Shown: piece after piece, positions 24,482 through 34,090 of the stretch
Position numbering within the stretch: the stretch's first letter is position 1
Layout: each line of letters begins with the position of its first letter
From: an uncultured Anaerolineae bacterium
Lineage (GTDB): Bacteria > Chloroflexota > Anaerolineae > Anaerolineales > Villigracilaceae
Length of the DNA stretch: 64,000 nucleotides
NCBI GenBank assembly: GCA_903875215.1
Contig: CAIQVH010000038.1
Span: 1-64,000 of the forward strand
Direction: 5' to 3'
Position numbers and translations under genes: made by a program
The notes under the pieces: generated by a model
The model's input: only the letters and a program-made list of their open reading frames with translations
Database searches by the model: none
What the model was told of the DNA's origin: nothing

Positions 24482-27400
24482 TTAGTGGTCGTGCAGCAGG
24501 CGGTGGATGATTTGTCCCAGGAGGTTGAGCTGGATGGGTTTGCTGACATATTCGTTGGCGCCAGCCGCCAGGCAGCGTTCGCGGTCGCCGGTCATAGCCA
24601 TGGCGGTGAGAGCCACGATGGGCGTTGCGGCCAGGCGCGGATTGGCCCGCAGCCGCTGAATGGCTTCGATGCCGTTCATTTCGGGCATCTGGATGTCCAT
24701 CAGGATCAGGGCGGGGAAAATGGCTTCGGCCTGGCGCAGCGCTTCCAAGCCGGTTTGGGCGACCACGACTTTGTATCCCTGGCTGCCCAGGTAATCGCTG
24801 ATGATCAGGGTGTTGACCTCCGAGTCTTCGGCCAGCAGCAGAGTGACGGGAGAGTCAGGGTCTTTTTTGGTCAAGTGCTGGTTGTTTTCAACCGAGGCAT
24901 CGCTCGCCAGGCTGTAGGCGGTGGATTGATCGTCGGCCTGATGCGCGGCCAGGGCGCTTTTCCAGGGCAGGAAGACCAAAAAACAGCTTCCATGATCTGG
25001 TTGGCTGGTAACCGAGACGCTGCCACCGTGCATTTCAGCCAGTTGTTTGACCAGGACCAGGCCCAGGCCGGTGCCTTCATACTGGCGCGTCAGGCTGCTG
25101 TTCAGCTGGGTGAAGGGTTGGAACAGGCGTGGCAGATCTTCAGGCGAGATGCCAATGCCGGTATCCGTGACCCGAAATTCAACACAATCCCGTTCCTGGT
25201 TGGCGTGGGTTTCGAGCAGGATGCTGCCCAGCGGCGGGGTGAACTTGATGGCGTTGCTGAGCAGGTTGACCAGGATCTGTTTCAGGCGCAGCGGGTCGGC
25301 CCACAGGCGGGTAACGGCCACATCGGAGGTGTAATCGAGCCGCAGGCCTTTCTTCCAGGCCTGTTCTTTGACCAGTCCCAGGCTGGATTGGCAGATCTCG
25401 GCGACGAGCACAGATTTGGGGTGGATTTCCAGCAAGCCGGCATTCGTTTTGGAGAGATCGAGGATGTCATTAATCAGGCTGAGCAGGTGCCGCCCGCTGG
25501 TCTCAATGCCGCGGACATATTTGAGTTGATGGACATTTAGAGCCCCGCGGCGCTCGGTGAGCAGGATTTCGGATAAGCCGAGGATGCCATTCAGCGGGGT
25601 GCGCAGTTCGTGACTGATATTGGCCAGGAATTCGTCTTTGGCGTGCAGGGCTTTTTCGGCGATGGCATAGGCCCGAGCCAGCTCATCGCGGCTCTGGCGC
25701 AGGCTCATTTCGATTTTTTTTCGTTCCGTGTTATCAAAGAGGGTGGAGCGGCTCATCAGATAGGCGCCATCCTTGCCATAGATGGCGGTGGCGCTGGCCA
25801 GTACAGGAAAAGTGCTGCCATCGCGGCGGATAATATCGAGTTCGATGTCTTTGATCCAGCCTTGCTGTTTGAGGACGGGAAACTGTTTTTGGAACTCGCG
25901 CTGACTTTCGGCTGTAATAAATCGTATCAGTGGCTGGCCGATTATTTCCGGGTGGGTATAGCCTATCCAGTTCAACTCTGTCTGATTGACCTGGACGAAA
26001 CAACCCGCAGCATCCAGCGAGTGATAGCCGGTCGGGGCGTTGTCGTACAGATCCTGCACTTCAGCAGTGCGCTCGACCACACGCTGTTCAAGTTCCTGGG
26101 CCAGCAGGCGGTATTTTTCTTCGCTCAGGTGCAAATCCTGCTCGGCCTGCTTGCGTTCGGTAATATCGCGCGCGATCAATACTATCCTTTTAGCGCCGGC
26201 TTCCCAAAAGCGCGAGGCCATGACATGGAACCAGGTCAGCTGGCGTTGCGGACCGACGGCGCGGAATTCAATTTCTCCCAAACCACCCGCATCCAGAATC
26301 CCGCGAATGATTTCAAGCGCGCGGGGCTGGTCTTCAACTGACAGCCAGTCCAGCCAGGCTGAGTTGAGAACTTCCTCTTCCGTCAGCCCCGGCGAAACAT
26401 GGTTAATGTAACGGATGCGCATGTCTTCATCGAGCGTGACGACATTGTCGATCAGGGAGACCAGAATGGTGCGGTGCCGTTCCTCCAGGGCGCGCAGGGT
26501 ATCTTCAGTGCGTTTACGCTCAGTGATATCCTGGACAATCCCGCTCAGGCGCAGGAGTTTCCCAGTTTCATCCGTCATTTTTTCGCCGGGCTGGGCCCAG
26601 ACGGTATGCTCGGATCCATCCGGCCAGATGACGCGGTATTCCAACGCGGCCGGCTGCGAAGCTTGACTGGCCGCCAGGTTGGCGCGCAATACTTTCTCGC
26701 GGTCGGCGGGGTGAATCGTCCTGCTGATGACTTCCTGCAGATCGCCGTTGAAGTGCTGCGGATCAAGGCCAAAAATACGGTGCATCTCCTCCGACCAACT
26801 GACCCGGTTGGTCTGCACATCCCAATCCCAATTTCCAACGTGCGCCAGTGCCTGTGACTTTCTCAGGCTGGACTCGCTCTCGCGCAGTCTGGTTTCAACC
26901 TGCTGGCATTCCACTTCAGCGGCGAGCTTGTCCAGGGCCAGCGAAAGTTCCATGTGGATATCCTGAAGCAGTTGTTGCTCGTCGGCGCAAGCAAAAGAAT
27001 TCGGTTCAGCGGCATAAAGGGTGAACACGCCGATCAACTGCCCCTGCTGGCGGAAGGGAATTGCCGCCGCTGAGTGGATTCCGAGCCGGACAGCGGTGGA
27101 GCGCCAGTGAACCAGGCCCGGATCGGCTTGCAGGTCATGGCTGAATTCCACCTGCCCGGAGCGCAGCGCCCGGGCGGGCAGGTCATCACGAAAAAGTTCT
27201 TCCCTGGTGTTGAGCGCCGCCACCGGCAGCCCGGCCTCACCGCCACCCTGTTCTGCCACACAGATCAGGGCACCACTGCCAGGTTCCCATAACCCGACCC
27301 AGGCCAGGCGAAATTCACCAACCCGGAGCGCAAGCTGGCAGATACTCTCAAAAAGCTCCTGTCGCTCATGGACCCGGGCTGCGGTCTGATTGATCTGGCT

Positions 27401-27520
27401 CAGGATGGTATAGGCGCGCCGTAAACGGGAAAGGGTGGAGGCTCCGTTTTGCTCTTCCAATGCGCTCAAACGCTGGCGCAAGACTTCATTTTCCTGTTTC
27501 AATTCATGGACGGAGTTCAT
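24482..27520 (-). CDS. Hybrid sensor histidine kinase (GAF, three PAS, HK, receiver)
   Basis: A 1012-residue cytosolic kinase. In order: a short coiled coil (1-25), GAF domain (about 45-195), PAS/PAC units (about 215-340, 345-465 and 485-605), dimerisation domain with phospho-acceptor His637 in FLANISHELRTPLNG, an ATP-binding domain (about 690-850, with DTGIGI and GTGLGLVLVKQL), and a C-terminal receiver (about 885-1005) with Asp942 in LILMDIQMPEMNG. There are no membrane helices, so it senses an internal signal. No partner regulator is adjacent. The upstream gene is divergent across a 294-bp gap. Confidence 0.93.
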   Translation of the reverse strand: MNSVHELKQENEVLRQRLSALEEQNGASTLSRLRRAYTILSQINQTAARVHERQELFESICQLALRVGEFRLAWVGLWEPGSGALICVAEQGGGEAGLPVAALNTREELFRDDLPARALRSGQVEFSHDLQADPGLVHWRSTAVRLGIHSAAAIPFRQQGQLIGVFTLYAAEPNSFACADEQQLLQDIHMELSLALDKLAAEVECQQVETRLRESESSLRKSQALAHVGNWDWDVQTNRVSWSEEMHRIFGLDPQHFNGDLQEVISRTIHPADREKVLRANLAASQASQPAALEYRVIWPDGSEHTVWAQPGEKMTDETGKLLRLSGIVQDITERKRTEDTLRALEERHRTILVSLIDNVVTLDEDMRIRYINHVSPGLTEEEVLNSAWLDWLSVEDQPRALEIIRGILDAGGLGEIEFRAVGPQRQLTWFHVMASRFWEAGAKRIVLIARDITERKQAEQDLHLSEEKYRLLAQELEQRVVERTAEVQDLYDNAPTGYHSLDAAGCFVQVNQTELNWIGYTHPEIIGQPLIRFITAESQREFQKQFPVLKQQGWIKDIELDIIRRDGSTFPVLASATAIYGKDGAYLMSRSTLFDNTERKKIEMSLRQSRDELARAYAIAEKALHAKDEFLANISHELRTPLNGILGLSEILLTERRGALNVHQLKYVRGIETSGRHLLSLINDILDLSKTNAGLLEIHPKSVLVAEICQSSLGLVKEQAWKKGLRLDYTSDVAVTRLWADPLRLKQILVNLLSNAIKFTPPLGSILLETHANQERDCVEFRVTDTGIGISPEDLPRLFQPFTQLNSSLTRQYEGTGLGLVLVKQLAEMHGGSVSVTSQPDHGSCFLVFLPWKSALAAHQADDQSTAYSLASDASVENNQHLTKKDPDSPVTLLLAEDSEVNTLIISDYLGSQGYKVVVAQTGLEALRQAEAIFPALILMDIQMPEMNGIEAIQRLRANPRLAATPIVALTAMAMTGDRERCLAAGANEYVSKPIQLNLLGQIIHRLLHDH

Positions 27521-27753
27521 GGCAGGCTCTCTTGGAAGCCCAAAGTTTTCCAGCTGGCAGGTTGTAATGTCATCAGAGATTCGTGCCTGGCTATCCCCCC
27601 CACCTGAAAAATGTCAAACCGGCATTCCGCCGGCAAAAGCCAGGCCCATTCATTGTTTGGACTTTATACAATGGTAGTCCAGAAAGGAAAAGGATTATAT
27701 AGGACTTTTGTGTGATTGGCCGGCGGTACAAATGCAGGCTGAGCGGCTTGATG

Positions 27754-27759
27754 TATAAT
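27754..27759 (+). promoter_or_regulatory. Candidate -10 element for the first oligopeptide-binding protein gene
   Basis: TATAAT lies 56 bp upstream of the start codon in the 294-bp divergent gap 27521-27814. No good -35 is present at the usual spacing. The rest of the gap shows no other clear feature. Confidence 0.35.
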
Positions 27760-27814
27760 CATTCTGGAAGCTAATAATGGGCTTCCTTTTTTATTCTTTC
27801 CAAAGGAGAATTTC

Positions 27815-29506
27815 ATGTTGAAAGCCAGAAGTTTATGGAGCCTGTTCGCCTTGCTGGCGATTGCCAGCCTGGCGCTGGCCGCCTGCGGGCAGGCCACAAC
27901 GCCCGCCCCTCAGCCGCCTGCTGCGACGGAAGCCCCCGCTGCTACCGCCGCCCCGACCGCCACGGAAATTCCGGCCCCCACCGCCACCCCCGACCTGAAC
28001 GGCGGCGAACTGACCATCGGCGTATCCGTTGAACCGGAAACGCTCGACCCCGGCGATGCCGTCTACGTCCAGGAGCAGTTCATCCTGCAAAGCCTGTTCG
28101 ACTCGCTGCTCTCGATCTCAACGGATGGCGAACTGCATCCCGGCCTGGCCACCCAATGGGAGCCGAATGCCGATTATTCTGAGTTCACCTTCACCCTGCG
28201 CCAGGATGTGACCTTCCACGATGGCACACCCTTCAAAGCGGATGCGGTCAAGGCCTCCTTCGATCACATCGTCAGCGACGCGGTGCTCGAATCGGGCGGA
28301 AAATCGCTGCTGCAAGACCACAAGTATGTCGAAACCAGCGTGGTGGACGATTACACCGTCAAGGTCAAGTTCGGCGGCTCTTATCCGCTCTTCCTGCGCG
28401 ATGCCGCCCGCCAATGGCTGGCCATTTCCTCGCCCGCCGCGCTGGAAAAATACGGCGCAGATTATGGCCGCAATCCCGTCGGCACCGGCCCGTTCAAGTT
28501 CGTGCAGTGGGATGCCCAGTCGCAGATTGTGATTGAGCGCAACCCCGATTACAACTGGGCGCCCGAATTTGCCTCGCACGCCGGCCCGGCCTACCTGGAT
28601 AAAGTCACCTTCCGCATCCTGCCCGAAGCTGCCACCCGCCTGACCGCCTTCGAGACTGGTGAAATCCTGCTGGCCAGCGAACCGCCTGCCCTGGATGCGG
28701 TTGCGATGGTCGATGCCGGCAAAGCCAGCCTCCAGAATTTTGCCCAGCCTGGCATTCCCGCCATCCTGATGATCAACGCCACCAAGGCCCCCACCGATGA
28801 CATCAACGTCCGCAAGGCCATGATCCTGGCCGTCAACCAGGATGAACTGGCCAAGACCGCCTTCCAGAGCCTCGGCCTGCCCGCCCACAGCGTCATCTCC
28901 CCGAGCACCTGGGCCTATGACGAGAAAGCCGCCAGCCTGTACAGCTACAACCTCGACGAAGCCAAAAAGCTGCTGGAAACTGCCGGCTGGGTCGACGCCA
29001 ACGGCGACGGCATCCGCGAGAAAAACGGCGAGAACCTGACCATCGACTGGCCCGATAATCCCGCCTGGTCTGAAGCCTTCAACGAACTGCTGATTGGCTA
29101 CCTGGCCAATGCCGGTTTCGATGTGCAATACCGCTCCATGGATGATGGCGCCGCCTACGAAGAACTGCTGGCCGGCAACTACACCCTGGTCTACATGTAC
29201 TGGACCCGTCCCGACCCGTCCCCGCTGCGCTATTTATTCCACTCTGAAAATGGCAACGGCGGCGGCGCCTGGACAAACTTCGTCAACGCCGACCTGGATG
29301 CCGCGCTGGCCGATGCCGACACCAACATCGACGAAGCCGCCCGCAAAGCCGACTATGCCACCGCTCAGAACATCATCATGGAAAATGCGCTCGTCCTGCC
29401 GATGTTCAGCGTCAACACCTCCTACCTCGTCGCACCCGCCGTCCAGGGCTTCGCCTTCGATATGGAAGGCTACCCACAACTGTACGACATCAACCTGACC
29501 AAGTAA
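27815..29506 (+). CDS. ABC transporter substrate-binding lipoprotein (oligopeptide/dipeptide type), locus 1
   Basis: A 563-residue family-5 solute-binding protein. It has a signal peptide with lipobox LAAC, then a Pro/Thr/Ala linker to about residue 60. The mature domain opens with LTIGVSVEPETLDPGD. It contains the family pattern 'F.LR.DVTFHDGTPFKADAVKASF' and NPVGTGPFKFVQW. It would deliver peptides, sugars or other organics to the two permeases that follow. AAAGGAG precedes the start. The gap to the permease (102 bp) holds an inverted repeat. No ATPase genes are nearby. Confidence 0.9.
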   Translation: MLKARSLWSLFALLAIASLALAACGQATTPAPQPPAATEAPAATAAPTATEIPAPTATPDLNGGELTIGVSVEPETLDPGDAVYVQEQFILQSLFDSLLSISTDGELHPGLATQWEPNADYSEFTFTLRQDVTFHDGTPFKADAVKASFDHIVSDAVLESGGKSLLQDHKYVETSVVDDYTVKVKFGGSYPLFLRDAARQWLAISSPAALEKYGADYGRNPVGTGPFKFVQWDAQSQIVIERNPDYNWAPEFASHAGPAYLDKVTFRILPEAATRLTAFETGEILLASEPPALDAVAMVDAGKASLQNFAQPGIPAILMINATKAPTDDINVRKAMILAVNQDELAKTAFQSLGLPAHSVISPSTWAYDEKAASLYSYNLDEAKKLLETAGWVDANGDGIREKNGENLTIDWPDNPAWSEAFNELLIGYLANAGFDVQYRSMDDGAAYEELLAGNYTLVYMYWTRPDPSPLRYLFHSENGNGGGAWTNFVNADLDAALADADTNIDEAARKADYATAQNIIMENALVLPMFSVNTSYLVAPAVQGFAFDMEGYPQLYDINLTK

Positions 29507-29526
29507 TCTGTTTCCCAATTCTTCTA

Positions 29527-29591
29527 ACCACAAAGTCACCAGGATACAAAGTTTTTGGCGAAAAACCAACAACCCTTGGTGACTTTGTGGT
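29527..29591. repeat. Inverted repeat with ACCACAAAGTCACC arms
   Basis: ACCACAAAGTCACC at 29527-29540 is perfectly complementary to GGTGACTTTGTGGT at 29578-29591. Similar ACCACAAAG-CACCAAG palindromes are, from general recall, dispersed in many environmental bacterial genomes. Here it fills the space between a binding-protein gene and its permease. Confidence 0.75.
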
Positions 29592-29608
29592 GAAATTTTC
29601 TTCCCATC

Positions 29609-30535
29609 ATGTTCAACTACCTCGTCCGGCGCATCTTCACTTCCATCCTGGTGCTTTTTGGCGTCTCGATTCTGGTCTTTTCCGTCATCCACCTCGTTCC
29701 CGGTGACGTGACCATGGCCATCCTCGGCCGCCAGAAAGTCACCGCCGAAAAAGTAGCCGCGCTGCGCGAGCAGCTTGGCCTGAACGACCCGCTCTACGTG
29801 CAGTACGGGCGCTATCTTGGCAACGCCCTGCACGGCGACCTGGGAAAATCCATCCGCACCAACCTGCCGGTTGCCAAATCCATTGCCGACCAGATGCCCA
29901 GCACCTTCGTGCTCTCGATGGCAGCGCTGCTGGTCGCCCTGAGCATCGGCGGCATCCTGGGGATGCTGGCCGCCCTGCGGCACGGCACCTGGCTCGATAC
30001 GCTGGTGATGGGTCTGTCGGTCAGCGGGCTTTCCATTCCCACTTTTTGGATGGGACTGCTGCTCATCCTGTTATTTTCGGTCAAACTGGGGCTTTTTCCC
30101 AGCATCTCCAGCGGCAACACCCCCGCCCAGCTTTTCCTCCCGGCCCTGACGCTCGGCCTGCCCGAAGCCGCCGTCGTGGCCCGCATGGTGCGCGCCAGCA
30201 TGTTGGATGTGCTTGGCCGCGAATACATCACCACCGCGCGCGCCAAAGGCCTGCCGCGCGCCACCGTCATCCTGAAACACGCCCTGCGCAACGCCCTCAT
30301 CCCGGTCGTAACCTTCCTCGGCCTGCAAATGGCCTACCTGCTGGGCGGCGCAACCATCGTCGAGACCATGTTCGCGCGCCAGGGCATCGGGCGGCTGGCA
30401 GTGCAATCCATCTTCAACCGCGACTATCCGTTGGTGCAGGGCGTGGTGCTCGTCACCGCCACCATCTACGTGCTCATCAACACCCTCACCGATGTCACCT
30501 ACGTCCTGGTAAATCCAAAGATTCGGCTCAAATGA
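29609..30535 (+). CDS. ABC transporter permease, DppB/OppB type, locus 1
   Basis: A 308-residue inner-membrane permease with six helices. MFNYLVRRIFTSILVLFGVS is the classical start of the DppB family. The EAA loop is REYITTARAKGLPRATVILK, which contacts the ATPase. It pairs with the next gene, overlapping in an ATGA. No clear ribosome site precedes it, which fits coupling to the upstream message or regulation by the repeat. Confidence 0.92.
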   Translation: MFNYLVRRIFTSILVLFGVSILVFSVIHLVPGDVTMAILGRQKVTAEKVAALREQLGLNDPLYVQYGRYLGNALHGDLGKSIRTNLPVAKSIADQMPSTFVLSMAALLVALSIGGILGMLAALRHGTWLDTLVMGLSVSGLSIPTFWMGLLLILLFSVKLGLFPSISSGNTPAQLFLPALTLGLPEAAVVARMVRASMLDVLGREYITTARAKGLPRATVILKHALRNALIPVVTFLGLQMAYLLGGATIVETMFARQGIGRLAVQSIFNRDYPLVQGVVLVTATIYVLINTLTDVTYVLVNPKIRLK

Positions 30536-31413
30536 TTGCCAAACTTTCCCCGTTCCAGGCCAATTCTCCCGGTTTGCGCATGTTGCGGCAAATCCTGCGT
30601 AACCGCAGCGCGCAGATTGGCGGGATTCTGCTCCTGCTCCTGATTTTTGCCTCCTACGCTGCCCCGCTCTTCACCGATAGAGACCCCAACAAAACCGCCC
30701 CGCCGCTGGCTCTCAAAGCCCCCAGCCTCGACCACCCGATGGGCACCGACGGCATCGGGCGCGACAACTTCACCCGCTTTCTCTACGGCGGACAGCTCTC
30801 CCTGCGCGTTGGCCTGGTCGGCATCACTATCGGCGCGCTGATTGGGATTACGCTCGGGCTGGTTTCCGGCTACTTCGGCGGCTGGCTCGATTCGCTGCTC
30901 TCCTGGTTCACCGATGTACTGATGTCTTTCCCCGACATTTTGCTGGCCCTGGCCATCATCGCCATCCTCGGCCCTGGCATTGCCAACGCCATGCTCGCCA
31001 TCGGGATTTCCTTCGTCCCCTCCTTCATGCGCCTGACGCGCGGCAGCGTGCTCTCGCTGCGCGAGATGACCTACATCGAAGCCTCGCGCGCCCTCGGCAG
31101 CTCCGACTTTCGAATTTTATCGCGCCACATCCTGCCGAACTCGGTTCGCACTCTGCTGGTTTTGCTCACGCTCGGGATTGGTTCCTCCATCCTGGCCGGG
31201 GCAGCGCTTAACTTCCTCGGCCTGGGTGCCGAGCCTCCCACCGCCGAGTGGGGAGCCATGCTCAACGCCGGGATGAAATATGTCCGCCAGGCCTGGTGGC
31301 TGACCGTCTTCCCCGGCGCAGGCATCTTCCTGGCTGTGCTCTCCATCAACCTGATTGGCGACGCCATCAGCGACGCCGTCGCCGGGACGGTTGTCTCGGT
31401 CGAGAAAAAATAA
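30532..31413 (+). CDS. ABC transporter permease, DppC/OppC type, locus 1
   Basis: A 293-residue second permease. It has an N-terminal OppC region (RNRSAQIGGILLLLLI), then HPMGTDGIGRDNFTRFLYGG (the conserved 'GTDxxGRD' loop), and the EAA motif TYIEASRALGSSDFRIL. The start overlaps the DppB stop. The frame is open upstream to 30046, but that part only shadows the DppB gene. Together with the preceding gene it forms the membrane channel, and the ATPases must be encoded elsewhere. Confidence 0.92.
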   Translation: MIAKLSPFQANSPGLRMLRQILRNRSAQIGGILLLLLIFASYAAPLFTDRDPNKTAPPLALKAPSLDHPMGTDGIGRDNFTRFLYGGQLSLRVGLVGITIGALIGITLGLVSGYFGGWLDSLLSWFTDVLMSFPDILLALAIIAILGPGIANAMLAIGISFVPSFMRLTRGSVLSLREMTYIEASRALGSSDFRILSRHILPNSVRTLLVLLTLGIGSSILAGAALNFLGLGAEPPTAEWGAMLNAGMKYVRQAWWLTVFPGAGIFLAVLSINLIGDAISDAVAGTVVSVEKK

Positions 31414-31425
31414 TCGCATAGAACC

Positions 31426-32463
31426 ATGAGTACAACCATCTTGAGCATTTTATTGGGAATAGGCGGTATGTTTGGATGGGGAATTTATGATTTCTTGGGT
31501 GGCGTCTTTTCCAAACAGATTGGCTCGTTCAAATCTTTATTTTGGTCGCAGCTGGCAGGCCTCGCCTTCCTTTTCCTGTTGAGCATAGCCCTGAAAGCAG
31601 AAATCCATTTTCCCACGCTGGCATTTATCCTGGCTCCCATTGCCTCCATGGTTTATTCCGCTGGGTATTTGTTTTTCTTCAAAGGCTTCGAAAAAGGAAA
31701 TGTTTCAATCGTCGCCGCAACCATGAATTTATGGGCAGTTTTTACCATGCTGTTCGCCTTTCTTTTTATGGGACAGCGCCTCACCCTGATACAGACCACT
31801 GGCGTTTTGATGATTATTTCTGGCGCGACCCTGGCCTCGCTGGATTGGGGTGCGATAAAAAGCCAGCAGTTCCAGCTTTCATTGGGCGTCAGGGAAGCTA
31901 TCCTGGGCGCTTTCTTCTTTGGAGTTTTTTGGAACATCAGCGAAATGATTTCCGAAGAAATTGGCTGGCTGTTCACAACCCTGCTCGTAAAACTTGGTAT
32001 CACCATCTTCCTGTTAATTTATTCCTTTGCAGCAAAACAAGAAATCAGATTAATCGGGCTCTCCGAGAATCTCCGTGATAGGAATTTTTTAGACGCGGAA
32101 AACGCGGAAAAAACGGATGAACACGGAAAAACCAGCATTTATAAAGCTCTTTCCGCGTTTTTCCGTGAATTCCGTGTGTTCCGTGTACGGGTTTTCACGC
32201 TAATTCCTGGAGAGCCATTAATCGGAAGCGCCACCAAAACAAAATCTATGATTTTCTTGATGGGCCTGATTGAAGTTGGCGCAGTAGCGCTCGTCAATTA
32301 TGGCTTGACTATTGGGGACGCAATCTTGATTACGCCCATCGCATCCGCTTTGTCAATCGTAACCATTACACTGGCTGTTATTTTCTTGAAAGACAAGATT
32401 TCAAAATTTCAAGGATTTGGATTCATCATGGCAATTGCCGGTATCATCGCAACTGCATTCTGA
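31426..32463 (+). CDS. EamA/DMT-family transporter with in-frame palindromic insertion
   Basis: A 345-residue transporter of the drug/metabolite type, about ten helices in two EamA halves. The first half (about 1-140) ends with a FLFMGQRLTLIQTTGVLMII block. The second half resumes at SMIFLMGLIEVGAVALVNYG and ends with ISKFQGFGFIMAIAGI. Between them, residues about 212-265 are hydrophilic, out of character, and encoded by a mobile palindrome with target-site duplication. Removing it leaves about 289 residues, the usual EamA size. The insert sits in a loop between helices and keeps the frame. The gene is AT-richer than neighbours. Substrate unknown. Confidence 0.85.
   Translation: MSTTILSILLGIGGMFGWGIYDFLGGVFSKQIGSFKSLFWSQLAGLAFLFLLSIALKAEIHFPTLAFILAPIASMVYSAGYLFFFKGFEKGNVSIVAATMNLWAVFTMLFAFLFMGQRLTLIQTTGVLMIISGATLASLDWGAIKSQQFQLSLGVREAILGAFFFGVFWNISEMISEEIGWLFTTLLVKLGITIFLLIYSFAAKQEIRLIGLSENLRDRNFLDAENAEKTDEHGKTSIYKALSAFFREFRVFRVRVFTLIPGEPLIGSATKTKSMIFLMGLIEVGAVALVNYGLTIGDAILITPIASALSIVTITLAVIFLKDKISKFQGFGFIMAIAGIIATAF
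32057..32216. mobile_element. 160-bp MITE-like palindromic element with 8-bp target-site duplication inside the EamA gene
   Basis: The ends GGCTCTCCGAGAAT and ATTCCTGGAGAGCC are inverted copies (12 of 14 match). Inside, GACGCGGAAAACGCGGAA-type and TTCCGTGTGTTCCGTGT-type tracts pair. The element is flanked by ATTAATCG on both sides (32049-32056 and 32217-32224), a clean 8-bp duplication. Element plus duplication is 168 bp, or 56 codons, so the host frame is kept. No transposase is encoded. A related palindrome lies at 36643-36720. Confidence 0.85.
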
Positions 32464-32479
32464 CACAAAATAAAACCCT

Positions 32480-34090
32480 ATGCCCACTCCCGCCCACTTC
32501 CTCTTCGAAAACGCCCACATCTTCACCGCCGACCCGTCCCAGTCCTCCGCTGAAGCCGTGGCCGTGACTAACAATCGCATCACCTTCGTCGGCAGCCGCG
32601 CCGAGGCCCTGGCCTTCAAAAGCCCTGGCACGCGCGTGATTGACGCCAGCGGCGGCACGCTCCTGCCCGGATTCATCGACAGCCACTTCCACATGCTCTA
32701 CGGCGCGCTGAATCTCGATGGGATGCAGCTTGAACCGGCCACCAATTACGAAGAACTCTCGCAAATCATCCTGGCCTACGCCGCCGAACACCCGGACGAT
32801 GCCTGGCTGCCCGGCACCGGCCTGCGCTACAACGTCGGGCCGGGACACACACCGCTGAACCGTCACCACCTCGATGCGCTGGTGGCCGACCGGCCCATCT
32901 ACATCAACGCCTTTGACGGGCACACCTCCTGGGCCAATACCCTGGCCCTGAAAATGGCCGGGATTTTCAACGGTGGTGAGTGCGGCCCCAACAGCGAGAA
33001 CGTGCTCGACGAACACGGCGAATCGACCGGCGAGCTGCGCGAACCGGGCGCCTACCAACCCGTCAGCGACATGGTTCCCAAACCGGATGCCGCCCGCAAG
33101 CGCGCCCTGCTGCAAAAAGCCCTGCGTCTGACCGCCTCGCTGGGCGTGACCAGCGTCCACAACATGGACGGCGACAGTGAAAGAGCCGCCATCTACGCCG
33201 CGCTGGAAGACCTGGGCGAGCTGACCTGCCGCATTTACCTGCCCTACAGCGTTTCACCCGAAACCACGCCTGAGACTCTCAAAAAAGAAATCCTGGCGCT
33301 GAAACAGGCTTATAACGGCGAGATGCTGCGCGCTGGGGCAGTCAAGTTTTTCATCGATGGTGTCATCGAAGGCTTTACCGGTCTGTTGGTTGACCCCTAC
33401 ACTGATAATCCATCTACCTGCGGGGCCGCCAACTACGAGACGGAGCATTTCAACCGTCTGGTGGCGGAGGCTGACCGGCTCGGGATGCAGATTTTCACCC
33501 ACTCGGTCGGGGATATGGGCGTGCGGTGGGTTCTGGATGCCTACCAGCAGGCGCAAAAGCTGAATGGCAGGCGCGACTCCCGGCACCGCATCGAGCACAT
33601 CGAGCTGGTACATCCACAGGATTTGCCGCGCTTCAAAGAGTTGGGCGTGCTGGCCTCCATGCAGCCACTGCACTCACCGATGGTGGTGGACGAAAACGAC
33701 ATCTGGCCGCAGCGCGTGGGGCGCGAGCGCTGGCCGCTCAGTTTTGCCTGGCAAACCCTGCGCGAAGCGGGCGCGACGCTCATTTTCGGGTCAGATTGGC
33801 CGGTCGTCACGCAAAACCCGCTAAGGGGCGTCTCCAATGCCGTCACGCGCCAGCCCTGGGCCGAGGGAATGCCCCAGCAGCGGCAAACGCTCACAGAGAC
33901 ATTAATCGCCTATACCCGCGACGCCGCCTACGGCGAGTTCCAGGAGCACCAGAAGGGCCAAATCCGCGCCGGTTACCTGGCCGACCTGGTGCTGCTGCCG
34001 AAAAACCTTTTCGAAATCCCGCCCGCTGACATCGCCAGCCTGAAACCCGCGCTGACCATGGCCGATGGGCGTGTGGTCTACGAGGCCTGA
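32480..34090 (+). CDS. Amidohydrolase family protein (YtcJ-like)
   Basis: A 536-residue metal-dependent hydrolase. The N-terminal metal motif is DSHFHMLYG (H-x-H). A central block HSVGDMGVRWVLDAYQQA and then HRIEHIELVHPQDLPRF give further His ligands, and GSDWPVVTQNP is the final Asp motif. This order is the YtcJ/exoenzyme-regulatory AepA group, amidases with poorly known substrates. It ends in TGATG with the SDR-like gene, and both lie between two peptide-type uptake loci, so the set may catabolise an imported amide. Confidence 0.88.
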   Translation: MPTPAHFLFENAHIFTADPSQSSAEAVAVTNNRITFVGSRAEALAFKSPGTRVIDASGGTLLPGFIDSHFHMLYGALNLDGMQLEPATNYEELSQIILAYAAEHPDDAWLPGTGLRYNVGPGHTPLNRHHLDALVADRPIYINAFDGHTSWANTLALKMAGIFNGGECGPNSENVLDEHGESTGELREPGAYQPVSDMVPKPDAARKRALLQKALRLTASLGVTSVHNMDGDSERAAIYAALEDLGELTCRIYLPYSVSPETTPETLKKEILALKQAYNGEMLRAGAVKFFIDGVIEGFTGLLVDPYTDNPSTCGAANYETEHFNRLVAEADRLGMQIFTHSVGDMGVRWVLDAYQQAQKLNGRRDSRHRIEHIELVHPQDLPRFKELGVLASMQPLHSPMVVDENDIWPQRVGRERWPLSFAWQTLREAGATLIFGSDWPVVTQNPLRGVSNAVTRQPWAEGMPQQRQTLTETLIAYTRDAAYGEFQEHQKGQIRAGYLADLVLLPKNLFEIPPADIASLKPALTMADGRVVYEA

